Assembly: GCA_964538875.1 (NCBI GenBank)
Contig: CAZIHO010000133.1
Span: 1 to 8,524 of the forward strand
DNA length: 8,524 nt
Direction of reading: 5' to 3'
Origin: CAZIHO01 sp964538875
Lineage (GTDB): Bacteria > Pseudomonadota > Gammaproteobacteria > Chromatiales > Chromatiaceae
Both the position numbers and the translations under genes were made by a program. Below are positions 1-6,531 of this stretch, one piece after another. The stretch's first letter is position 1. Each line of letters starts with the position of its first letter. The notes below the pieces were generated by a model. The model was not told where the DNA came from, ran no database searches, and worked only from the letters and a program-made list of their open reading frames with translations.

Positions 1-2
1 CC

Positions 3-671
3 GGGCTGGTCCCCAATCCGGCCCTGCCCAGCCTGGCCGCCACACCCCTGGTGCCTGGCGCCCCGGTCAGTGCCCAAGCGGCTCCGCCTCTGCCCGCTGC
101 CGGGTTGGATACGCCGGCACCGCCCCCACCCCAGCCGGCCACGGCCGCCGCCGGCAGCGACGCCAAAGCCCAGGCGGCCCAAGTCCAGGCCGACCCGGAA
201 ACGGCCCGCCTGAGCCAGGAGTTGGGCCGCCAGGTGGAAGGCGCCATCGCCCGCATCCAATACCATCAACTGGCGTCCCTGCCATCCGGCGACCCCAATC
301 ACCAGGTCTGGCAACTGGATCTGCCCTGGCGGGATGGCCAGGAGTTAGGCCACTGGCACCTGGAAATCGAAAAGGATGGCCGCCGTCAGGGGGCGGGCGG
401 GAGCGCCGCCTGGACCGTGATCCTGACCCTGGACCTGGAGCCCCTGGGACCCGTGCATACCCGGATCAGCTTGCAGGGCGAGGCGGTGACCAGCACCTTC
501 TGGGCCGAACGGCCGGAAACCGCCAGACTGATCGGCGCCCGGCTGGATGAGTTGCGGGCCGGGTTGGAAGGGGTGGGGCTGGAAGTCAAGGGCTTGGCGT
601 CCCATGCCGGCGCCGGTCCCCAACCCCGGCCCTTGACCGCGCCTGGCCCCCTGCTGGACGAGCAGGCATGA
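3..671 (+). CDS. fliK: Flagellar hook-length control protein FliK-like, C-terminal part (5' end outside window)
   Basis: The frame is open from the first bases of the window, so the true start lies upstream and only the last ~222 codons are visible. FliK proteins are exported by the flagellar type III apparatus, measure hook length, and switch export specificity by contacting the FlhB C-terminal domain. The first ~60 visible codons are a Pro/Ala-rich low-complexity linker typical of FliK. From about position 220 a folded domain follows. It has alternating strands, including W-Q-L-D-L-P, L-E-I-E-K-D and L-T-L-D-L-E-P-L-G-P-V, and a closing helix rich in L, E and R, which matches the FliK C-terminal (Flg_hook) pattern. 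The last ~20 residues are a Pro/Gly-rich tail. The stop overlaps the start of the next gene, an FlhB C-terminal homologue, which supports the assignment. It may be a second, divergent FliK paralogue rather than the main copy. Confidence 0.82.
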   Translation, partial: GLVPNPALPSLAATPLVPGAPVSAQAAPPLPAAGLDTPAPPPPQPATAAAGSDAKAQAAQVQADPETARLSQELGRQVEGAIARIQYHQLASLPSGDPNHQVWQLDLPWRDGQELGHWHLEIEKDGRRQGAGGSAAWTVILTLDLEPLGPVHTRISLQGEAVTSTFWAERPETARLIGARLDELRAGLEGVGLEVKGLASHAGAGPQPRPLTAPGPLLDEQA

Positions 672-994
672 ACCGCCGTGACATCCAGGGCGCGGATCTG
701 GCCATCGCCCTCAGCTATGACGGCCGCCGGGCGCCGCGGGTCACCGCCAAGGGCCGGGGCGCCATCGCCGACCAAATTTTGGACCTGGCCAGGGAACACG
801 ACATTCCCCTGGAATATGACCCGGAATTGGCGGGCCTGCTAGCCCAGATCCCGGTCGGCGACGAAATCCCCCAGGCCCTGTATCTGGCGGTGGCGGAGGT
901 GATCGCCTTTGCGTTCCTGCTGTCCGGCCGCATACCGCCGGGCTTCGACGCCGAGGGAAGGCGGCAAGCCGAGCCGCCTGCCGGGGAATCCTGA
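668..994 (+). CDS. Stand-alone FlhB C-terminal domain protein (EscU/YscU/HrcU-type export switch family)
   Basis: This 108-residue protein matches the cytoplasmic C-terminal domain of FlhB, the switch protein of flagellar type III export. The recognisable stretch is A-I-A-L-S-Y-D, then A-P-R-V-T-A-K-G-x-G, A-x-x-I-L-D-L-A-R-E-H-D-I-P-L, L-L-A-Q-I-P-V-G-D-E-I-P and a closing V-A-E-V-I-A-F helix. Full-length FlhB has four membrane helices and an N-P-T-H autocleavage site before this domain. Both are absent here, and the protein begins just where the cleaved fragment would begin. Small FlhB homologues of this type are known beside fliK-like genes in many proteobacteria. The ATG overlaps the upstream stop (ATGA), with only a weak purine stretch before it, so translation is probably coupled. 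It likely acts in the cytoplasm with FliK or as a partial FlhB substitute. The residues after about position 90 are not conserved-looking. Confidence 0.9.
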   Translation: MNRRDIQGADLAIALSYDGRRAPRVTAKGRGAIADQILDLAREHDIPLEYDPELAGLLAQIPVGDEIPQALYLAVAEVIAFAFLLSGRIPPGFDAEGRRQAEPPAGES

Positions 995-1001
995 TCCCGG
1001 C

Positions 1002-1946
1002 CTAGGGGTTCCCGCCCCGTAGCTTGGCCAGAGGTCCTTCCAGCAACTTGACCAGACCCAGCACCAGGGCGCCGCTCAGCACCCCGGCGATCAGGTTGAA
1101 CAGCAGGGGCGTCACCGGCGCCAGCAGGCCGATCCCTGGCAGTCCGCCCACCGCCGCTTGCGCATGCTCCAGCCAGACGTGGACCAGGGGCAGGCCGTGG
1201 GTGAGGATGCCGCCGCCCACCAAGAACATGGCGGCGGTTCCGACTAGGGAGAGGAATTTCATCAATAGGGGCGCCAGGCGCAGAATGAGGCGGCCCAGCC
1301 ATTGTGAGGAACGTCGGCGGGAACGGATCAGGTACAGGCCGGCATCGTCCAGGCGCACGATGCCCGCCACCAGGCCATACACAAACACCGTCATCAACAA
1401 GGCGATGCCGGCCACCACCGCCGCCTGTACCGGGAAACTCGCGTCCTGCACCGTACCCAGGGCGATGACGATGATTTCCGCCGACAGCACGAAGTCGGTG
1501 CGGATGGCGCCCTGGATCTTGTCCTGTTCAAACGCCACCAGGTCGATGTCCGGGTCGATCAGGGCCTGGATTTCTTGCTGGTGATGGGCGTGATCCTCCG
1601 GCGTCGGCGGATGCAGCAGGGGATGAATGATTTTCTCGAAGCCTTCGTAGCAGAGGTAGGCGCCGCCGATCATGAGCAGGGGCGTCACCGCCCAGGGCGC
1701 GAAGGCGCTGAGGGCCAAGGCCGCCGGCACCAGAATCAACTTATTCCGCAGCGAGCCCTTGGCCACCGCCCAGACCACCGGCAGTTCCCGTTCCGCCTTG
1801 ACCCCGGAAACCTGTTCCGCGTTCAGGGCCAGGTCGTCTCCGAGCACGCCGGCGGTCTGCTTGGCCGCCACCTTGGTCATAAAGAATACGTCGTCCAACA
1901 GGGTGGCGATGTCGTCGAGCAGGGCAAACAGACTTCCAACGGCCAA
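1002..1946 (-). CDS. yedI: DUF808 family inner-membrane protein (YedI type)
   Basis: The 314-residue product carries the hallmark N-terminus of the DUF808/YedI family: L-L-D-D-I-A-T-L-L-D-D-V, K-Q-T-A-G-V-L-G-D-D-L-A, V-S-G-V-x-A-x-R-E-L-P-V-V-W and K-G-S-L-R-N-K. About six hydrophobic segments follow, near residues 68-82, 86-101, 153-168, 172-196, 230-252 and 278-302. Length is close to E. coli YedI. The biochemical role of the family is unknown. The start is a TTG codon (1944-1946). It is preferred because no ATG lies in frame just upstream, the first residues align with the family, and a good GGAG site sits 7-8 bases before it. The gene is 33 bases behind the VIT/vWA gene on the same strand and shares its ribosome-site sequence, so it is probably the last cistron of that operon. 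Its end converges with the FlhB-like gene, with only 7 bases between the stops and no visible terminator hairpin. Confidence 0.93.
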   Translation of the reverse strand: MAVGSLFALLDDIATLLDDVFFMTKVAAKQTAGVLGDDLALNAEQVSGVKAERELPVVWAVAKGSLRNKLILVPAALALSAFAPWAVTPLLMIGGAYLCYEGFEKIIHPLLHPPTPEDHAHHQQEIQALIDPDIDLVAFEQDKIQGAIRTDFVLSAEIIVIALGTVQDASFPVQAAVVAGIALLMTVFVYGLVAGIVRLDDAGLYLIRSRRRSSQWLGRLILRLAPLLMKFLSLVGTAAMFLVGGGILTHGLPLVHVWLEHAQAAVGGLPGIGLLAPVTPLLFNLIAGVLSGALVLGLVKLLEGPLAKLRGGNP

Positions 1947-1951
1947 GGGGG

Positions 1952-1961
1952 ATTCTCCAAC
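1952..1961 (-). promoter_or_regulatory. Ribosome binding site of the DUF808 gene, supporting a TTG start
   Basis: On the minus strand this reads GTTGGAGAAT, with GGAG placed 8 bases before the TTG codon at 1946. The identical ten bases stand in front of the VIT/vWA gene at 4183-4192. The strong site compensates for the weak start codon and fixes the start. Confidence 0.7.
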
Positions 1962-1979
1962 AGGAATAAGGATGCGAGA

Positions 1980-4178
1980 TTATACGAGGGAAGCGCCACC
2001 GGATACCTGGCCTAAACCGGCATCTGGCGGATTTTTTGCCCGCTGGCCCAGAAACCGCCCCAGCAGTAGACCCAGCAACGTCAGCCCCGCCAAGGCTTCC
2101 GGTTCCGGCGCGGCGGACCCCAAGAAGTTGCCGGCGCCGGTGACGGGCGCGCTGGGTTTGCCGTAGGCGCTGGCGGCGACCCCCTGCACCTGGGGCAGGG
2201 GCACCGGCAGGGTCCCGGTACTGGCGGCGTCCGGGTTACGGATCTGCTCGGAAACAGCGACGAACGAGGTCCAGGGCGTGACCAGGGCGAAGTCCAGACC
2301 CAGTTGGGTGATGGCCTGCTTGAGCAAATCCTCGTCGTCCTGGTTGTCTTGTCCCGGTCTGCGGCTCTGGGTGCTGAGCTGATATTGGAAATCAGCGATG
2401 CGGGAGCGGGCCCAGATGACCGGCACCGCGCCGCCGTCGCTGGCGCCGTCCGGCAACTCCACCAGCAGGGACAGGGTCGCCGGACGGCCCTGGGCCCGGC
2501 CCTGGATCTTGATTTGGTGGCGGCCCGGCTGGCCGTAGCGGCCCTGGATGCGCAGGGATTGGCCGGCGAACAGGTCCGGCAGGGACTCAGGACTGGCTTC
2601 AGTCACCTGCATGTCACCCCAATCGATCCGGATGTCGGTCAAGAGGGGCGATTGCAGCCGCCCGGCCAATTCCTGAGCCACTTTTTCCGGGTCCTCGGTG
2701 GGATCCATGTAGCGGGTAAAGCCCCGTCCGACCCGGCCCATCTCGTTCAACAAATAGCGGTTGACGCCGGTGCCGACGCCGAACGCAAACAGCCGTGCGT
2801 CCCCTAGGTTGTGCTTGATGAGCTTGAGGATTTCCACCTCGTTGCCGATGTAGCCGTCGGTGAGAAAGGTGACGATGCGCAGCGCCCCGGCGGGCACCGG
2901 CGTGGTCAGGGCCTGGCGAATGCCGGTGCTCATTTCCGTGCCCCCCTCGCCGCGCAGGCCGTCCGTGTACTGGAGACCGGCCTGGACGTTGGCGGGCGTG
3001 GCGCTCAGGGGTTGGGCGGAAAACTCGGTGGCCGAGTCGCTGAAGCGGATGATGCGAAAGCTGTCCGTGGGCCGCAGTTGCCGCAAGGCGGCACGCATAA
3101 AGGCTTTGCTGGCGTCCAGGGGCAGGCCGGCCATGGAGCCGGAACAATCCAGCACGAACACCATTTCCCGGGGGCTGATCTCCTCCGCCGCCGGCATCTG
3201 GGGCGGTTCCAGCAATAGGCTGAAAAAGCCGCCCCGGTCGTCCCGGTGAGCCAGCAGGCCGGCCTGGGCGCGGCTGCCGGCCAGCCGGTAGCGCAGCACA
3301 AAGTCCCGGTTGTCCAAGGTGCGGCCATTGGCCAGGCGGATTTCTGCCCGCCCCTCACCGGCGGTACTGGTACTGAGGGGATGGCTGGGACTGCCGATGT
3401 CCGCCACTGGCATACCTCCGTTCAAATGAATTGCTAGCCCCACCCGGTCCGGATCGATCTGGCCCGGCCAGTTGAGTCCCGCCACCGGCGCGTAGGCGGG
3501 CAGTTGCTCCAGTTCCCATTGGCCATGGGGGGTTTGACTCTGGGCCGCCCCGGCACCGCTGGCGGTGCCCAGGCCCGGCTGCCAATGCTGGACGCCACCG
3601 GGCTGGGCCGGCTGGCCCGGCGCCACCCCCGCCCCCTGGGGCTGGTACCTGGGTCCCACCACCAGGGGAATCACCAGCTCATAGGCGCCGTCCTGGCGCG
3701 GCACCGTCTGGGCGTAGCTCAGGGTCACTTTGATCGGCACCCCCGGCATCAGGTTGGCGATGTCCTGGGTGAACATATTGGGCCGGTGTTGGTTGAGCAG
3801 CGCCGCGCTCTTGCCCTCCTGCTTGGCTTGCTCGAAGGTAGCGCGGGCTTGTTCGACCCGCTGGATGCGGGCCTGGATCCGCTCGTCTCCCACTTCCATG
3901 CTCATGGCGTGGACGGCGGCCTGGTCGTGCAGGGGGAACAGGTAGGTGGCGTGCACCGGCCGGGACAGAGGATTGGCGAAGGTCTGGGTCACCCGCACCT
4001 CGGCCAGGTCGCCCTGGATGTCGGCATCGATGTCGGTCTTGAGCAGGGGCAGACTGACGGCGGTGCCGTCCACCTGGGCCTGGACTTGGCCCCCTAGGTC
4101 GGCAGGAACGGCGGCGCGGGCCGGAACCGCTGACAATCCGCTTAACAGGGCGAGCAGAGCAAGGGATAGGTGCTTCAT
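1980..4178 (-). CDS. Secreted VIT + von Willebrand A domain protein with C-terminal PEP-CTERM-like signal; probable exosortase substrate
   Basis: This 732-residue protein starts with a Sec signal peptide (K near the N-terminus, hydrophobic residues 4-18, cleavage near A-R-A-A at 20-23). A VIT (vault/inter-alpha-trypsin) domain covers roughly residues 28-175, including V-T-Q-T-F-A-N-P, T-Y-L-F-P-L and M-F-T-Q-D-I-A-N-L-M-P-G. A Gly/Pro/Gln/Ala-rich linker follows at about 178-218. The vWA domain spans about 338-500 with an intact metal site: D344-x-S346-x-S348, T414 and D441 (T-D-G). A further beta-rich domain runs from about 510 to 645. The C-terminus has A-P-E-P at 690-693, a hydrophobic stretch at 696-710 and basic residues at 707, 713 and 715. 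There is no LPXTG motif. The domain order is that of the 'marine proteobacterial sortase target protein' family (TIGR03788), but the sorting signal is of exosortase type. The exosortase gene lies 16 bases upstream. The start has GGAG 7 bases ahead. VIT/vWA proteins usually mediate adhesion or protein contacts; the ligand here is unknown. Confidence 0.95.
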   Translation of the reverse strand: MKHLSLALLALLSGLSAVPARAAVPADLGGQVQAQVDGTAVSLPLLKTDIDADIQGDLAEVRVTQTFANPLSRPVHATYLFPLHDQAAVHAMSMEVGDERIQARIQRVEQARATFEQAKQEGKSAALLNQHRPNMFTQDIANLMPGVPIKVTLSYAQTVPRQDGAYELVIPLVVGPRYQPQGAGVAPGQPAQPGGVQHWQPGLGTASGAGAAQSQTPHGQWELEQLPAYAPVAGLNWPGQIDPDRVGLAIHLNGGMPVADIGSPSHPLSTSTAGEGRAEIRLANGRTLDNRDFVLRYRLAGSRAQAGLLAHRDDRGGFFSLLLEPPQMPAAEEISPREMVFVLDCSGSMAGLPLDASKAFMRAALRQLRPTDSFRIIRFSDSATEFSAQPLSATPANVQAGLQYTDGLRGEGGTEMSTGIRQALTTPVPAGALRIVTFLTDGYIGNEVEILKLIKHNLGDARLFAFGVGTGVNRYLLNEMGRVGRGFTRYMDPTEDPEKVAQELAGRLQSPLLTDIRIDWGDMQVTEASPESLPDLFAGQSLRIQGRYGQPGRHQIKIQGRAQGRPATLSLLVELPDGASDGGAVPVIWARSRIADFQYQLSTQSRRPGQDNQDDEDLLKQAITQLGLDFALVTPWTSFVAVSEQIRNPDAASTGTLPVPLPQVQGVAASAYGKPSAPVTGAGNFLGSAAPEPEALAGLTLLGLLLGRFLGQRAKNPPDAGLGQVSGGASLV
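2031..2111 (-). other. PEP-CTERM-like C-terminal sorting signal (within the VIT/vWA gene)
   Basis: The codons for residues 690-716 encode A-P-E-P-E, a short hydrophobic helix of Leu, Gly and Ala, and then R, F-L-G-Q, R and A-K. This is the tripartite layout of exosortase signals: motif, membrane helix, basic residues. It departs from a standard PEP-CTERM in that 17 further residues (Asn, Pro, Gly, Ser rich, ending in Leu-Val) follow the basic cluster. The adjacent exosortase makes the reading much more likely than chance. Confidence 0.75.
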
Positions 4179-4182
4179 GGAA

Positions 4183-4192
4183 ATTCTCCAAC
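4183..4192 (-). promoter_or_regulatory. Ribosome binding site of the VIT/vWA gene
   Basis: The minus-strand sequence GTTGGAGAAT places GGAG 7 bases before the ATG at 4178. It falls wholly within the 16-base gap after the exosortase stop codon. It is an exact copy of the site before the DUF808 gene. Confidence 0.7.
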
Positions 4193-4194
4193 GG

Positions 4195-5661
4195 TTAGGG
4201 TTGAGGAGCGGGGGATTGGGGCAGGTCCAGGGCCCGCCAGAGGGCCAGGTCGAATTGCACGGCGTCGTCGGCCAGGTCCCAGGGAGTGGCCCGCTGCACC
4301 ATGCGCCAGCCGGTTCCCGGCGCCTGGAGCCACAGCCACACCGCCTGCGCCACCTGGGTAGCCCATTCGCCCCGCTCGGAGACGTAGCTCACCGCCACCC
4401 GCCAGTCCCGGCCCTGGGGATCGGTGGCCTGATACAGGGCGCTGGGGATGGGCGCGCCGGTTTGCCCCAGGTAGCGGACCCGGTGGCCGGCGCCGGTCAG
4501 ACATTCCTCGGGGGCGTGCAGATGACGCAGGGGCGCGCTGGTGCTCACCAGCAGCAGGCTATGGGGACCGAAGCCGGCCCGCGCCGCGCCGCCGCCGTAA
4601 CGGGTGAAATAGGCTTGCTCCTGGGCATCGAGGCTGCCGGGCTGGGCCTGATACAGGGCGATCCGGGCTGGCAGGCTGGGATCCGGTTCCGGCCGGGCCA
4701 CGTCCAGGGGCCGGGGCGTCAGCCAGGGAATGGCGCAACAGAGGGCCAGAAAGGCGCTCCCCACCGCCGGATGGATGACGATCGGCGGCGGGGTGGGCAG
4801 GGGCTGGCTAGCCTGAACCGGGGGCCGGGCCGGCACCCGGCGCGCCCACAACAGCAGGGGCAGCGCTGCCAACCCCAGGGCCAGCAGCCCGATGCCACCG
4901 TGCCAGGGCTCCGCCAGCAGGTCGATGCCGCCTAATTCCTGGCCATGGGCCATGCCCCAGGCCAGCAGCATCACCCGCAGGCCATTGGCCAGCAAGGCGG
5001 CGGCCAGGGCCAGCAGTACACCCGCCAGGGCCCGGACCAGGCTGGGCCGGGTGACAGCGGCCAGGGCGGCGAACAGCATCAGCAACAGCACCAGGCCCCG
5101 GGTCCCGGAACAGGGCAGGTCCACCAGCAGGGCTTGGCCGTGCCACTGGATCTGAATGCCCTGGCACTGGACCGGCGCCCCCAGTTGCAACAGGGCGCAG
5201 GCGCCGGACGCCGACAGTTGCTGCAAGCCGAAGCCCAGACCCCGTTGCAGCACCCGCTCCAGGGGCAGACTGAACAGGAACAACAGCGCCAGCCAACCCG
5301 GCGCCAAAGCGCGGGTCCGCCCGTCCAGCCCCAGCAGTAGCGCCAGGGCGTACAGATCCAGCACCAGGGCCACGGCGCCCAGCACATTGATCCCCAGGCC
5401 CTGGCCCAACAGCCGCACGGCGGCGGTGAGGGCCAGGATGACCAGGGCGGTCCGGCGCGCGCCAGCGGTCGCCGTTACCAGGGGACTGGTGGCGCTCCAG
5501 GCCAGTAGCCCCAGGGTCAAGCCGGCAACCCAGATCCCTTGGGAGTCGTAGCCGGGGTCGAACCAGGTCCCCACCAGCCAGCCGAGGGGCTGGGCGGCGA
5601 GCACCAACAGCCCAGTCAAGAGGGCGAGTTGGCCAAAGGTGGGCAGGGGGGATGAACGCAT
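4195..5661 (-). CDS. xrt: Exosortase with fused EpsI-like C-terminal domain
   Basis: This is a 488-residue integral membrane protein. The N-terminal ~275 residues contain about eight hydrophobic segments and the exosortase catalytic signature: Cys184 in P-C-S-G-T-R-G, Arg229 in A-N-G-L-R-V, and His254 in E-P-W-H-G-G-I-G. Exosortases are cysteine enzymes of the inner membrane that cleave PEP-CTERM-type signals, probably transferring the protein to another acceptor. After a Pro-rich linker (278-294) and one more hydrophobic segment (about 297-313), the C-terminal part carries H382-A-P-E-E-C387, resembling the EpsI motif found fused to or beside exosortases. The start at 5661 is chosen over a possible 44-codon upstream extension because it gives a normal membrane N-terminus and has GGAG 9 bases ahead (5671-5674). 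The extension would cover the operator array. The gene leads the minus-strand operon whose next gene is its likely substrate. The subtype is unassigned; the single-substrate classes such as XrtT or XrtN are candidates I cannot test here. Confidence 0.94.
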   Translation of the reverse strand: MRSSPLPTFGQLALLTGLLVLAAQPLGWLVGTWFDPGYDSQGIWVAGLTLGLLAWSATSPLVTATAGARRTALVILALTAAVRLLGQGLGINVLGAVALVLDLYALALLLGLDGRTRALAPGWLALLFLFSLPLERVLQRGLGFGLQQLSASGACALLQLGAPVQCQGIQIQWHGQALLVDLPCSGTRGLVLLLMLFAALAAVTRPSLVRALAGVLLALAAALLANGLRVMLLAWGMAHGQELGGIDLLAEPWHGGIGLLALGLAALPLLLWARRVPARPPVQASQPLPTPPPIVIHPAVGSAFLALCCAIPWLTPRPLDVARPEPDPSLPARIALYQAQPGSLDAQEQAYFTRYGGGAARAGFGPHSLLLVSTSAPLRHLHAPEECLTGAGHRVRYLGQTGAPIPSALYQATDPQGRDWRVAVSYVSERGEWATQVAQAVWLWLQAPGTGWRMVQRATPWDLADDAVQFDLALWRALDLPQSPAPQP

Positions 5662-5844
5662 GGCGGCTTGCTCCGGTGACCTGGCCCCAGTATGGAAAGG
5701 GCCGGTGCCCAGCCGGTGACAAGGTGGTGCAAAGAAGCGGAGAAATGGTGCAAACCGGGTGCAATAGGTTGGCGGGAATGGGTCATTGGGCAAGCCCCCG
5801 GCCCGCTGTTAAGCTGTCGCCAATCCCCTACTCCCTGGGTTGCC
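5662..5844. promoter_or_regulatory. Divergent intergenic control region between the exosortase operon and the two-component genes
   Basis: These 183 bases must hold the promoters of both divergent units. No close match to a -35/-10 pair is visible on either strand. The best minus-strand -10 candidate is CATACT (plus coordinates 5689-5694, 4 of 6 to TATAAT), which would give a leader of about 20 bases before the exosortase start. A TTGTCA (5717-5722 on the plus strand) lies 22 bases away, too far for an ordinary -35. A promoter that depends on an activator would fit this lack of a -35. The response-regulator side shows no convincing -10 and no clear Shine-Dalgarno before 5845. Confidence 0.6.
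5704..5765 (+). promoter_or_regulatory. Phased direct-repeat array, probable binding sites for the adjacent OmpR-family regulator
   Basis: Direct repeats of consensus GGTGCAAA begin at 5704 (GGTGCCCA), 5715 (GGTGACAA), 5726 (GGTGCAAA), 5747 (GGTGCAAA) and 5758 (GGTGCAAT). A degenerate unit at 5737 (GCGGAGAA) fills the gap. Steps are 11, 11, 11, 10 and 11 bp, so every unit sits on the same face of the helix. OmpR/PhoB-family regulators bind head-to-tail to direct repeats with this period. The array ends 9 bp before the possible exosortase -10 (5689-5694), similar to the spacing between a pho box and its -10 element. That the divergent regulator binds here is inferred from position and geometry. 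Confidence 0.72.
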
Positions 5845-6531
5845 ATGGCCAAGATCCTGATCGTCGATGACGACCCCCATATCCGCGCCGTGCTGGACTT
5901 CGCCCTGCGCAAGGCGGGCTTCGAGGTGGTGGAGGCCAACGACGGCGCCCAGGCCCTGGCCCGTTTCCAGGCCAGTCCGCCGGATCTAGTGGTGCTGGAC
6001 ATCCTGATGCCGGAGCTGGACGGCACCGAAGTCTGCAAAGCCCTGCGGCGCTTCAGTGCCACGCCGATCCTGTTCCTGTCGTCCCGGGACGACGAGCTGG
6101 ACCGGATCCTGGGCCTGGAGTTGGGCGGCGACGATTACATGACCAAGCCGTTCAGCCCCCGGGAACTGGTGGCCAGGGTGCGGGCCATCCTGCGCCGGGG
6201 CCCCCTGACGCCGCCCCCCGGCGGCCCGGCACCGGCCAGCCTGCGCCATGGCCGCCTGCACCTGGATCCGGATCGCTACACGGCGTCCTGGGATGGCCGG
6301 GAACTGGCGCTGACCCTGACCGAGTTCGGCATCCTGCGCACCCTGATCGCCCATCCCGGCAAGGTGTTCAACCGGGACCAACTAATGGACGGCAGTTATC
6401 AGGACTACCGGGTAGTCAGCGACCGCACCATCGATAGCCACGTGCGCCGGGTGCGGGCCAAGTTCAAGACCTTGGGCGCGGACCCCATCGAAACCCTGCA
6501 CGGCATCGGCTACCGGCTGGGTCCCTGCTGA
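5845..6531 (+). CDS. OmpR-family response regulator (receiver + winged-helix DNA-binding domain)
   Basis: The 228-residue protein has a receiver domain (about 3-115) with acidic residues D8-D9-D10, the phosphoacceptor D52 in V-L-D-I-L-M-P, S79 at the usual Thr/Ser position, and K101 in K-P-F. A trans_reg_C winged helix occupies about 130-226, including T-L-T-E-F, S-D-R-T-I-D-S-H-V-R-R-V-R-A-K-F and G-I-G-Y-R-L. The ATG at 5845 is chosen because the family begins with a few residues before I-L-I-V-D-D-D. A longer in-frame start at 5692 would add unconserved residues encoded by the operator array. The kinase gene starts at the base after the stop codon, so the two form a pair. By position it probably controls the divergent exosortase operon. 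The role resembles that of the dedicated sortase-system regulators (TIGR03787), but membership in that family cannot be confirmed by eye. Confidence 0.96.
   Translation: MAKILIVDDDPHIRAVLDFALRKAGFEVVEANDGAQALARFQASPPDLVVLDILMPELDGTEVCKALRRFSATPILFLSSRDDELDRILGLELGGDDYMTKPFSPRELVARVRAILRRGPLTPPPGGPAPASLRHGRLHLDPDRYTASWDGRELALTLTEFGILRTLIAHPGKVFNRDQLMDGSYQDYRVVSDRTIDSHVRRVRAKFKTLGADPIETLHGIGYRLGPC

Noticed and set aside
995..1001. A possible bidirectional terminator between the convergent FlhB-like and DUF808 genes.
   Set aside because: Only 7 bases separate the stop codons, and no hairpin with a T run is visible at either end.
715..1302. A long open frame on the minus strand opposite the FlhB-like gene.
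   Set aside because: It is Arg/Pro/Gly-rich with no domain signal, as expected of the antisense frames of GC-rich genes, and it overlaps two well-supported genes.
5662..5793. A 44-codon N-terminal extension of the exosortase.
   Set aside because: It is not membrane-like, it overlaps the operator array, and the start at 5661 has a well placed GGAG.
5692..5844. A longer in-frame start for the response regulator, adding 51 residues.
   Set aside because: The added residues show no receiver-domain features and are encoded by the repeat array. The family starts a few residues before I-L-I-V-D-D-D.
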